From Isoetes taiwanensis (taxonomy: Eukaryota; Streptophyta; Lycopodiopsida; Isoetales; Isoetaceae): a DNA stretch of 64,000 nucleotides. A model generated the notes under the pieces. It saw only the letters and a list, made by a program, of their open reading frames with translations. It had not been told where the DNA came from and did no database searches. Where the stretch lies: contig JAJEKV010000011.1 in NCBI GenBank assembly GCA_021234155.1, forward strand, positions 2,793,294 through 2,857,293, written 5' to 3'. Made by a program: the position numbers and the translations under genes. This document shows positions 11,781 to 21,294 of this stretch, in pieces (the first letter of the stretch is position 1; the number at the start of each line of letters is the position of its first letter).

Positions 11781-12359
11781 TATATTTATGTACAGATGTT
11801 CTTGGCTGTTCTTGACATGTGACACCATGCATTGTAATATCAGATACATTGAAAATATCTATTCTTGTTATTCAATGGTTTTATGTGCATGTATTTTATT
11901 GGTATTCAATGGGTTAGTCTTAGAAACAAGCATTTATATATTAAGAAAGCACTTAAATATATGCTCATTAGATAATGCCAAAACTCATTTGTTTGCTATT
12001 GCAATTATGCAATCTTTGTGACAATGGAAAAACTGCAATTCTAAGTTTTGATGTTTCTTCAAAACTACATTAAAAAAAACATGTGTAGTACGAAAACAAC
12101 ACGTGGTTTCACTACAAATAATGAAAATAATGCGTCGACAATTGAAGGAAAACTATGCTAAAATTTTTACATATGCATTGTTTCTAGCTGAAGACCACAT
12201 CTAAAAACCATACGTTGTTTTTTATTTGGGGGGAAAACCACGGCATAAATTTACGCGTTGTTTTCTCTAAAAACCATGGGTAAAAACTACATAGAAAAAC
12301 ACGCGTTGTTTTTGTCTAAAAAACCACGCATGAAAACTATGCATCTTTTGTGTGTGAAA
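11781..12359. other. AT-rich stretch with 'aaaaccacgcrtrgttttt' words
   Basis: No gene. Short diverged repeats of the type 'aaaaccacgcgttgttttt' occupy 12040-12350 and resume after the solo LTR, so the LTR inserted into them. A similar T-rich version occurs at 39950-40500. Confidence 0.4.
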
Positions 12360-12364
12360 AACTG

Positions 12365-12968
12365 TGTTTGGGGTCCGGGCACGGGATCGCCTGAGGGACA
12401 GATCTCTGTGAGATCCTTGAAGTCCGGCAGGGTAAATCCTGAGACACTCTTGTCACGCGGGATTTTTGCTAACAGAGGAAAGAACAAGAAAAACTCAGAT
12501 AAAACAGCAATTGTAATACACAATGAAACACACAAGACACTTGTGGAGAACACGGCAATCCATTGATCAAAACAAGTGTACAATGAAGGCTCAAAAGAGC
12601 GCACAACAGGCGACCAGCATGTCTGCTCTGTAGTGACACAAAAGAACACTCTGAACCCTCCCGAAGGAGCAAAAATGCTACAATATATAGGAACACGGAG
12701 TGGCCTACGGGCCTGAATCTGATCCTCATCATGACAACGCGTGCTCCACTACTTGGGCACTCGAACAGGAATCTGAGCTGTCCGCGGCCGTGCTAACAGA
12801 CAAGTAGTGGCCCGCCGTGGGTCCTACCTTTGGGTCTTCTGCTTCTTGGAGGAGCTTTGACCCGCCGTGGCGCCTTGTGGATCCCTCTTCTTGGACACCG
12901 TGGCCAGTGGGGCCTCGCCCTCATGCAGCAAGTATAGACCTGTGTGTCTGCCAGGCACAGGGCTAACA
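12365..12968 (-). mobile_element. Solo LTR (604 bp) with 5-bp target duplication
   Basis: The plus-strand ends are TGTTTGGGG (12365) and GGCTAACA (12968), that is TG...CA with TGTT/AACA termini. They are flanked by the same 5 bp, AACTG, at 12360-12364 and 12969-12973. A five-base target duplication and these termini fit a Ty1/copia- or Ty3-type LTR left after recombination. Minus-strand orientation is preferred because CCTATATATTG (about 12685, minus) would be a TATA box upstream of the likely transcript start. No internal gag/pol is present. Confidence 0.88.
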
Positions 12969-12973
12969 AACTG

Positions 12974-14310
12974 CATTAAAAACTACTGTTGTTTCTAGCA
13001 TTTTCGGAACAATAATATGGGTGGTCTTTGAGTGTTGTTTTATTGCAAAAACAACAGCAAAAAACTCCATATAGAGCAGATTTTGGGGTTATAGTGTACT
13101 AAAGAATACATCTTTTTCTTTCAAAATGGCAATGGTTTATAAATAACAGGCTTTAGGTTTTTCAAGAATTCGTTGTTGGTTCCACACACAATCACTACTA
13201 CTTTTATAAGAACATCAATGTGAGGTAGAGAGGGAAATCAAAGTTATTTTAATGTGTTCCCTCCAAACTAATGTCGATTATATGACATAAAACATCATTG
13301 GTTTGCTTCCAACACAAGATATTTTACAAATGTAAAGCCATTATCTATTTTGATGGAAAACATGCATTATTTTTTGTAGTAAACTTGGATGCTTTATTAC
13401 ATAAAGCAACAATTGCTCATATGACAAAACATTGATGGTTCCATATGGCAACTACTATGAGGTGCACAAATGCTTCAAACAAAATCCACTGGTAGTTTAC
13501 AAATAGAACATGTCTTAGTTTTCTTACTATATTGATATCAACTATTAATTCAAAATATAATTGGCTTACCTTCTGCACAAAATGGTTTAAAGATCCAAAG
13601 TCACCATTATTTTGAGAGATAAACTGATAATTGCTTTTATAAAGAGCTCCCATCTTTTAATCTATGCAACCACTGGTGGTTTAAAATGGAATGTGCCTTG
13701 CTTTTATTTACTAGATTAATATAAATCCACAATTGAAAATATAATTGGCTTACCTCCAACATAACATATCTTGAAGATACAAAGCCACCATCATTTTGAG
13801 ATATAAAGTGTAACTTGTTTTAGTAAGAAACTTTAAGCCCGTGTTTCATGCAACATCAATGGTTCATGTGACAAGATATTAATGAGCTGATTGAAACACC
13901 ACAATGGGTTGCCCAATCCTTTAAAGTTGAAGACACTAGTGGTTTACAACCTATACTATTATTTGAACCACATGTCACATAGCCATAAACTAGGAAAGTT
14001 CACCACTATAAAGAACAATAGTTGTAAACTATGCCAATAAACCAGGAAAGTTCACCACCACAAAGAACACTAGTAGTAAACTATACTAGCAAACCATAAT
14101 TGAAAATTATAGTTACTTAGTATGTGGATATACCACTTTGAAAAATCTTGAATACAAATCACACTGTTTAACTCCATCTAGTTATTCAACATATTAACCC
14201 ACAAAGTAATATTAGTTTATCCTAGTAGTATAACACAAAAAATAACATAAAAAACTAATAACAATTTTTTTTTGGGGGCCTTGTGTCATGTTGTATATGC
14301 AAATACATCA
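12974..14310. other. AT-rich diverged repeat between LTR and GIL1-like 3' half
   Basis: No gene. It contains imperfect reiterations, for example 'aaaccaggaaagttcaccac..aaagaacac' near 13990 and 14040. It is similar in style to 2600-2930, so both may be ends of one insertion. Confidence 0.4.
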
Positions 14311-14319
14311 AACATGATG

Positions 14320-14824
14320 TATCGTGTGCAGGCTGAAGTTTTCCAAATGCTCTTCGAAAGATTTGAGCATCAATTATTTGATTTGGACAATTTCCTCACA
14401 GAAGAAGCAGTGTTGGGAACTTTAAGGCATTTCAAAGGTTTTATTATTCAAAGCCTCAAGAGGACTGCTATTTGAAAGAGTTTCAAATTTTTTTTTATTA
14501 AAGGCAATGAGCCTCAAAAAGACTACAACTTCCAAGCTTATTTAAAATGCAAAACCTATTGTGCTATTACCTACAAGAAGTAGGCTCCTTTCTTATAAAA
14601 CCGTTAATATCAGTAAGTTATGGGCATTTCATAAGCTTGCTTTAGCTTCAACCCAAAAGGCCACTATTTCTTACGTGTAATCCGAGCAGATATTTGATCC
14701 TTTAAGGATGCAACAAGTTACTCAGGAGGAGAATGAAAGAGAAATTGCACTTCCAGATTGAGAGAACATATTCAAAGCGCATGTCTATACAAAATCTTCC
14801 CAGGGGTCTAGTATGGATGTTTAA
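14320..14824 (+). pseudogene. 3' half of a GIL1/IRKI-like (DUF641) gene, copy 1
   Basis: Nucleotide homology to 27615-28097 runs end to end: the FERFEHQLFD start, the 'HKLA.S.NPKATIS' region near 14640, the 'FDPLRMQQVTQEENEREI' region, and the same stop and 3' flank ('ctaccacggtt'). Indels and in-frame stops break the frame. It complements the 5' half at 2362-2560; the cysteine-repeat segment of about 110 bp is missing from both. Confidence 0.7.
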
Positions 14825-14956
14825 ACTCTACCACGGTTATAAAGCTCTGCCTTAAATAAAAGAGCATATAAGAATCAAAATTCACCACATGGTAGTGTTT
14901 TTCTTAGCACGAAATGCACAAATTTTGGACCAAAATCTTGTGCATTATCTTATATT

Positions 14957-14982
14957 CTAGTAACATTGCCCAACGTTGCTGG
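14957..14982 (-). mobile_element. Helitron 3' terminus (degraded hairpin + CTAG)
   Basis: CTAG at 14957-14960, then seven bases, then GCCCAACGTTGCTGGA (a weakened GCCCAGC/GCTGGGC hairpin). Spacing is as in H1. Orientation is minus, and the 5' end to the right was not found. Confidence 0.6.
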
Positions 14983-15744
14983 ATATAGGCATAAGGAAGT
15001 ACAAGTGAGGCCTTAATATATCTACATGATTTTATTTCAAATACAACTTCCTCCATCATTTATATTTTATTATTCTTGTTTATTTAGTTTAAGCCTATCC
15101 AGCTAAGAAAGACTTTTGGGAATTGAACCTAAACAAGTTCATAAATTTTAGACGTGTTTTATAGGCCAAATTTAAATAATTTCTATTGTGAGAAACAATT
15201 TGAACATATATGAATAAACATTGCAACAAAAATTACAACAAAAATTATCAGAGTTTTTAGATCAAAATTTTAACATCAAAAGCACTTGTCTGATGGCCTA
15301 TACCCTGATCTGCTAAAAATCTGATAAGCTATGAATCTGTGTTAGAAAGCAGGGGAGGTAGTACTGAAAGCCCTTTCTTTTCCAATGTGGAAGGCAGGGA
15401 CCAGGAAGAACTGATAATGAGTCAAAACCCCATACTGAATTTTATAAAGTACAGTGATCTAGAAGAAAAGAATCAATTGCATAGTTCCGAAATGTCAATT
15501 GGTGCATATCAGAAAAAGTTAAGATTTTGCTAGTTCGATCGACTATTCTGCACTTTTTCTCATCCAAGAAGAACATCTTACTCAACAGGGAGAGTCAATA
15601 GCAAACTCGGTTAATAGATTCTCTGTCTATTGTGGCAATGGGGCGCCAATATATCCTATTAAGCACAATTTCATTATTTTTGTACAAACCCTGAATTTAT
15701 GGACCATTTTTTAGATTCATACTTCAATAACAATTTTTCATACA
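14983..15744. other. Spacer; putative TE terminus TTAA-GCACAATTTCATTA at 15659
   Basis: No supported gene; a 64-codon ORF at 15339 is unrecognised. AAGCACAATTTCATTA at 15661 recurs at 31119 and 31813, and inverted at 35390-35405. It lies on the 3' side of the coiled-coil gene copies and may be the inverted terminus of the element that carries them. Confidence 0.4.
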
Positions 15745-16034
15745 CTAACTAACATCACTAGCGAGGGCTGCATATGCTTCAGCAACAGGCACTGGAATCT
15801 TGATAGTGTTGGGGAGCTTCTCCCTATTTGATGGAGCTCAAGCAAAGTCGATTGTCTCCAATTCAATGGGATCACTAGCAGTTGTTGGCCTCCATCTTTT
15901 CTTCCAACAATTAACATAATTGGTTGGGTACACTTGGTTCCCCCAGGCTCCCACCGTCACCTGGACTGTCTCAAAATTCTCCTTCTTATCATCCATTTGG
16001 GGCTCCTCAGTGGCGTACCCTATCCATGTGGGAC

Positions 16035-16728
16035 CAGGGATAGGTTCAATACGTTGTACGTTTTATACAAAATACGTATGAATTGTATGATACGGCACAT
16101 ATTTGCCGTATAAAACGTAAAAAATACGGCAACAAAAAATTCCGACGTCGGAAGATTTTTTGCGTCTGAAAACATCTAATTCAGTATTGCGAAAGTTTTG
16201 TCGCGTCGTGAAAACGGTAAAAACCAGCGACGCAAAAAAAAAATTCGGCGTCACATAAAACCTTACATTTGTCGTCTGGCGAAATAGTGAAAACCGCGTA
16301 TGCGAATTTATTTATTTTTTTTTTCTTTCTGCATTTCGCAGCGGTTTTCTTTGTTTCCGTCTGGCGAAATCCTATAAACCGTCTGCGAAACTTTATAAAG
16401 CGAAAGCTGAGAAATTTTTACACAATTTGAAATTTGAAAACCACGTGCGAAACCTTACATTTCCGTTATCGCGAAAGTTTTTCGGCGTGCGCCAAAATAG
16501 AAAGGTTTTAAACATAAAAAAAAAAAAAAAAAAAAAAGGGTCCTCCGCGTACACGTTTTATACTGTTTCGCGTATGCGAAAAAACTTTCGCGTACGCGAA
16601 ACACGTGAAATTTTTTTTTTCCGGCCGGCGACAAAAAATACGTAAAATACATTTTTTTCAAAAAAATACGTATTTTTTTACTTTATACGTCAGGAATTTA
16701 GATTTCGTACGTACAGAACCTATCCCTG
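16035..16728. mobile_element. Non-autonomous hAT element (694 bp) with 8-bp target duplication
   Basis: Terminal inverted repeats CAGGGATAGGTTC (16035) and GAACCTATCCCTG (ending 16728) are perfect over 13 bp. They are flanked by the identical 8 bp TGTGGGAC (16027-16034 and 16729-16736). CAGGG termini with 8-bp duplications identify the hAT superfamily. The interior is unusually rich in CpG words such as 'gcgtacgcgaaa' and holds a 23-bp A-run near 16519; there is no transposase ORF. It sits in the last exon of the surrounding gene. Confidence 0.93.
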
Positions 16729-17879
16729 TGTGGGACACATTGAAGCCTGCATGCAGGAAGATACAAGAAGAATGAAAAATAACATAAGTTATTCTAATAC
16801 AAACTATTAACTTTTACATTACCTTGTTTCTCACTTTCTGATTGTCCAGTGTGCTCTTCTTTCTCAATTTCAGGTTGTGTTGCATTCTCCACTTGGATCT
16901 TTTGCTCTTCTATCTGTGAGAATAGATATCCCTTATCTCTACTTGTGCTTGCATATGTGGGATTCATATGGACATCTAAAAGGACAACCAACAAAACCAT
17001 CAACATTAAATGATGTTAAGAAGTTGATTGCTTAACCACTTATACATACCATATGAGTGTACAACTTTCTTCACTCCAAATGCAGCAATCCAAGTGGCAG
17101 ACATGATCTGGTCACAATCTGGGCTACAACACTTATCCCTATAACTGAAAACAAGAAATTATACATATCAATTTGAAGAGCTTAATGATCAAAATATAAC
17201 TATTGTTAAGATCAAAATTTACTATTGGTCCTTAATAATGAGGCCAAACATTGAATATGGTAAAGATGGTTACACTCTGTAGTAACAAACAAAGGGCAGT
17301 GGCTTCCCATCATATTCCAAGAATCTTCTACAATAGGGACATACACGTTCAGGTGAGTCTGATAGGAAATTTGCTTCTATAGACTTGGGTAGATAAGGAT
17401 CTAGTTTAATCCCGTTCTCAAGGACATTGCAGCCTTCAATAAGCCTTTCAAGACACGGTTCGAGTTTTGCAATCTCATCATTGTCCCCTTGCCTCCTCTT
17501 CTCAATAGCATCAAGATCTTCCTCTATAACAACCAATGATGCCACAACTTTAACTACCTCGGCTTCCTTCATATCTACCACCTGTTGCACACATGCAGCT
17601 GCTTCCTTTGTCATTCCTTGCATCAAGCATTTGATGTCTACAATTTCTTGCATATAATGCTCTTTCTTCTCCCTCAATGATTTGAAGGTTTTCTTCAACT
17701 CTTTCCATTTGTTATATGACTGTTGTAGTCTGCAATCAACCTCTTTCACCTTCAATTCAGTGGACTCCTTCCATTTTGTCATCACCCGTAAGGAATCTGT
17801 AATGAAACAATTCAGTAAATTAGTTACAGGGATACAAAATATATTCCACAATCTAAAGAAACTTTATTTATTAAAGGCT

Positions 17880-18200
17880 CAATCCACAATCTATATTCCA
17901 CTCACTATAATTCAGGTCCAATCTATAAAATATAATCTACAAAGCACAAAGTATAAATCCTTAACCAAAACCAAAACATGCAACCACAAACTACAAAGCA
18001 CAATATAAAATTCACTCAATCCATAAACCAAGACACCCAACTCATAAACCAAATCCATTAACCCCAAACCACAAATCATAAACCACAAACAACAAATCCA
18101 AATATATAAACTACAATCTAAATTCACAAACTCTAAATCACAATTATATACCACAAACAATATAAATTCACAACTCCAAACCACAATTCTACTAAAGAAC
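17880..18200. repeat. A/C-rich simple sequence in an intron
   Basis: Irregular 'ccacaaactataaatc' reiterations within the intron between 17796 and 18532. No coding content. Confidence 0.6.
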
Positions 18201-18218
18201 CACAGATAGATGAGAGCG

Positions 18219-18289
18219 TGTCAGTGGTTCTAGGGTTAGGACATCGTCTTTTCATGTCGAAGACACGGGTTCGAATCCCATAAGGGACA
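18219..18289 (+). other. tRNA-Glu(TTC)-like sequence, probably a SINE head or tRNA relic
   Basis: A B-box/T-arm GGTTCGAATCC at 18268-18278 follows a TCGTC-loop-GTCGA anticodon-like stem whose loop TTTTCAT would place TTC as anticodon. The D-arm-like 'ctagggttagga' matches tRNA-Glu style. The acceptor stem pairs only about 5 of 7, and there are mismatches in the anticodon and T stems, so this is not a sound functional tRNA. Its position inside an intron favours a tRNA-derived SINE. Confidence 0.5.
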
Positions 18290-18969
18290 GACACTTGCGT
18301 GTGCGTGCCCTATTGAATTGTTTTCTCCAAGAGTGCTCTACCACTGTGGTAAGATCTGCTGACTAAAACCACAAAAACTATCACAAAAACTATCACAAAA
18401 ACTATGACCACAATAATCACAAAGGTTAGGCTATGAACAAACCAATGATTATCAAGACTCTACAAGAAATCATATAATCCACATTCTAGTCCAAAAATTA
18501 AAAGAGAACAATGTTTATCAAAAGTACTTACTATCAGAATTTCCAAAGGTAAAATCTCCTTTTTGCATCTCCAACTTTGCTGAAACCACCCACATTGTAT
18601 TGCGTAAGCTCATTTATAGACAAAATGCAAATTAAACAAAATAAAAACTACAATTTGTATTACCATATTTCTGTCTCTTGGACTCCACGCTTTTAGAATA
18701 TGATGAAGCCAATCGTGGTTCAGTGATGCCTGAATCTTGTATAGGTTTTAGTGTTTTTCTAGTCCCACTATCTTCTTCGATGGGTATATTATCTTCTTCT
18801 AGCATTGAAGACCTCTTTTTTGAAGCATGCTTATAAAAACTCAACCAATCTATATCCTTACCTTTAACATCATGCAAAACCATACTCTGACCATAACTTG
18901 ACTAACCTGCCCATTTTGAACATGGCTTCTTTCCTCATAGATTGCCCTATAAATGCTTTCGAGGAAAAG

Positions 18970-18973
<4 letters not shown>

Positions 18974-19003
<30 letters not shown>
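18974..19003. repeat. Poly-T tract, 30 bp
   Basis: On the minus strand this reads as a lysine run in an ORF that includes KIVLNDSGLSYRDLLKHEEK (from 19159), which may be an upstream exon of the coiled-coil gene. The poly-A/T run could be a retroposon tail or slippage. Confidence 0.6.
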
Positions 19004-19169
19004 CAGAGCCCTCAATCTATAGGATTGTTTATTCTCCACCTTTGGTCCCCAATACTTGCGCATCTCTAATGGATCCACAAACTTTTCCTCATGCTTTAAC
19101 AAATCCCTGTATGATAATCCACTATCATTCAAGACAATTTTTTCTATTTCTACAACCATGAAATTTAAG

Positions 19170-19711
19170 AGACCAAGGATTGAACCAACTCCACAAGGTC
19201 AAAAATCAATCGAAACAAAATCGGCACTACATACAACAAAAGCTTTGCCGCAAGCTCTAGCTATGATCCGACAATCTTTGTGCTATGATCCACAAGCTAT
19301 GATCCACAAGATCTGGCTATGCTTCCGCAATCTCTGTTTAGGTCTTTTCACAAGGTCAAAAATGAATGGAAACAAAATTGGCACTGCATATAGCAAAAGC
19401 TTTTCCCAAAATCTTTTCCCATGATTCGGCAAGCTATGATCCGCCAATCTCTGTTTGGTGGCTATGATCCAAAAGATCTGTTTGGCTATGATCCACAAAC
19501 TACGATCCACAAGATCTGGCTATTCTTCGGCGGTCTCTATTTAGGTCTTTTTGGTGTTTTTGGTTATTTTTTGGCGGTCCACGTTATTTTGGTCTCCGTG
19601 GCATTTGGCTTGTGTGGTAAATTCAAAAGGTCCTATTCTCGAGAAAGATATCATGCCAAAGAGAGGGAATTTTATTTTTGCACTATCATAAATACTAAAT
19701 GATTTGAATTT
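19170..19711. repeat. Diverged tandem duplication (about 157-bp period) plus 'ctatgatccacaa' repeats
   Basis: 'Cacaaggtcaaaaatcaat' at 19192 recurs at 19348 with flanking 'ggcactacatacaacaaaagctttt' sequence. Short 'gctatgatccacaagatctgg' words repeat between 19260 and 19520. No gene is supported here. Confidence 0.6.
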
Positions 19712-20114
19712 TTGTGTGTACAAACCACAATCTTGAACTATGTTTTGGACTATTTTTGTGGTGCAAAAATGAGCAGAATTGAGACACCATATCATGAATC
19801 CACCCTGTTGCCATCTGGTCTTCACTCACTTGTAGAAATCTTCAACCAATTGTGGATCATATTTGTGATGTTTTTTTCCATAAAGCTGAAGTTTGTTTAC
19901 AACCAAGAGCAGTGTTGGACTCTGCCACACAAACACCATATTGAACCTCAAAAGGGGATTGTTTGTGAAACCATTAGCTGTGGTATGGAAAGAGTACCCA
20001 GAGTACTATGGAAATACAGTTCTGATCGACGATAAAAGATACAAATCCACTCCGAATCCTGCATGAAGCTACATATGTCCCTTCTCTTGGACACCGATAT
20101 TAGCTGGCGACAGA

Positions 20115-20935
20115 TTGCTTGTCATGGAGCTCATTCCATGGTTTAGTGGATTCAAAATGGCTGAAGATGGTATAGTTTATGTGAAAAAGCATCCAATGAC
20201 TAATGCAGCAGATAGCATATCAGAGCAGGTGGAACAGATTTTGCTGGCAAACTATGGCAGCAACTTGGGTGCTCTGCTGCCTAAATTTAGTCAACATATG
20301 GAGCAAGGAGAAACTGCCATCATGTTATTGGCCTCTCGAGTGGCCCATTGTTGGTACAGACTTTGATTGATGTAAAAATTCTCCAGTTATGAATATATGT
20401 ATCACAGTTTTTGTTTATTGCACTTGAGTACTCTGTTTTTACTGTCTTTCTTATTGGTACAATTATACATAATTAAGTGATCTTTATTTGCTTTGTAGAT
20501 GAATGGACTAATACACAAAAGACTATTAAGAAACTAATATGAGATAGAGTTCTGCTGCACCCAGAGGTAATACAAACCAACACAAGCTGCAAGTACATAG
20601 GCTTGGGGACCGATTATCGCTTCTATACTGCTCTTCCTGGACTTTGGGAAAAGGTTGGCCGCATTAGAAATATTCAGGAACTAGCAACCATGCAATGTAT
20701 ATTGGCAGCAAATCACTTGTTGCACAACCCTTGGGGGAAGGCACGTGTCCTGGAAGATGCAGACCATGTAGGATGGAAAGGTTTGTCAGTGGCACGTGCT
20801 ATAGAAACCGCATGGACTACTGCTTTAGAGGATATCTCTTCAGCCTCTCGGCGGGCTGGAAGATATGATGCAATAATCATAAGATATCAGGCTCCTACTG
20901 ACATTTTGAAGCTAGGCCATGAATTATGAGCCATG
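20115..20935 (+). CDS. Unrecognised protein fragments in two exon-like ORFs
   Basis: Two plus-strand ORFs, 20115-20366 (80 codons, from MELIPWFSGFKMAEDG) and 20603-20929 (108 codons, ending GHEL), look protein-like: balanced composition and amphipathic segments such as SISEQVEQILLANYGSNLGA and WEKVGRIRNIQELATMQCIL. The sequence between them resembles an intron, with a 'tttgtag' acceptor-like site at about 20500. They may be exons of one gene. I do not know the family. They lie tail to tail with the transposase-like gene at 21295-24291 and could be its partner in one element. Confidence 0.4.
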
Positions 20936-21294
20936 CTCATTTTCAGGTGTGTTGTATTTATCTCCACAATATAAATATATCAACCATTTGTACATGAAAA
21001 CCTGTTCATTTCTTATCTTTGCCATGACTGAAACTATTTTTAATGTTTATGCAATTCAACTTTCTTATGTTCAATTCTAATCAACTTACACTTAACAAAT
21101 TTTTATAATATTTCTGGAATGTACAACAGATGTACATAAGCATAAGATGTACATCTGTTGTACATCTTATGTACATTGATGTACCTAATGCACTTTGAAG
21201 TAGTCCATGTCATGTACAATAAAAATATGTTCATTTTTTATCTTTTATATGAACAAAGTATTACAATATTTCTGGAAAGTACCACAGATCTGAC
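20936..21294. repeat. TGTACATC-type simple repeats
   Basis: A stretch of 'gtacatctgttgtacatcttatgtacat' palindromic words, which recurs at 23215-23530 between exons of the neighbouring minus-strand gene. No gene is seen. Confidence 0.6.

Larger units (their letters stand above)
15745..18883 (-). pseudogene. Spliced coiled-coil / zinc-ligand gene of unknown family, last exon broken by hAT
   Basis: Not recognised. Minus-strand exons that join in phase: up to 18664; 18579-18532; 17796 to about 17273; 17144-17050; 16975-16818; 16746-16737 plus 16034-15745. Splice borders are GT..AG throughout (for example GTAAGT at 18531). The protein starts with a polar region (ATG 18883 may not be the true start). 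A long coiled coil follows (TKWKESTELKVKEVDCRLQQ and onward, about 150 residues), then a cysteine cluster (CPYCRRFLEY...CYYRVYRDKCCSPDCDQ) that could bind zinc, an acidic-polar stretch, and a C-terminal module with YPTNYVNCWKKRWRPTTASD. The last exon has a TGA (15838-15840) where the copy at 31200-31370 has Trp, and is split by the hAT insertion. A related truncated copy at 31119-31800 suggests a gene carried by a mobile element. Confidence 0.6.
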
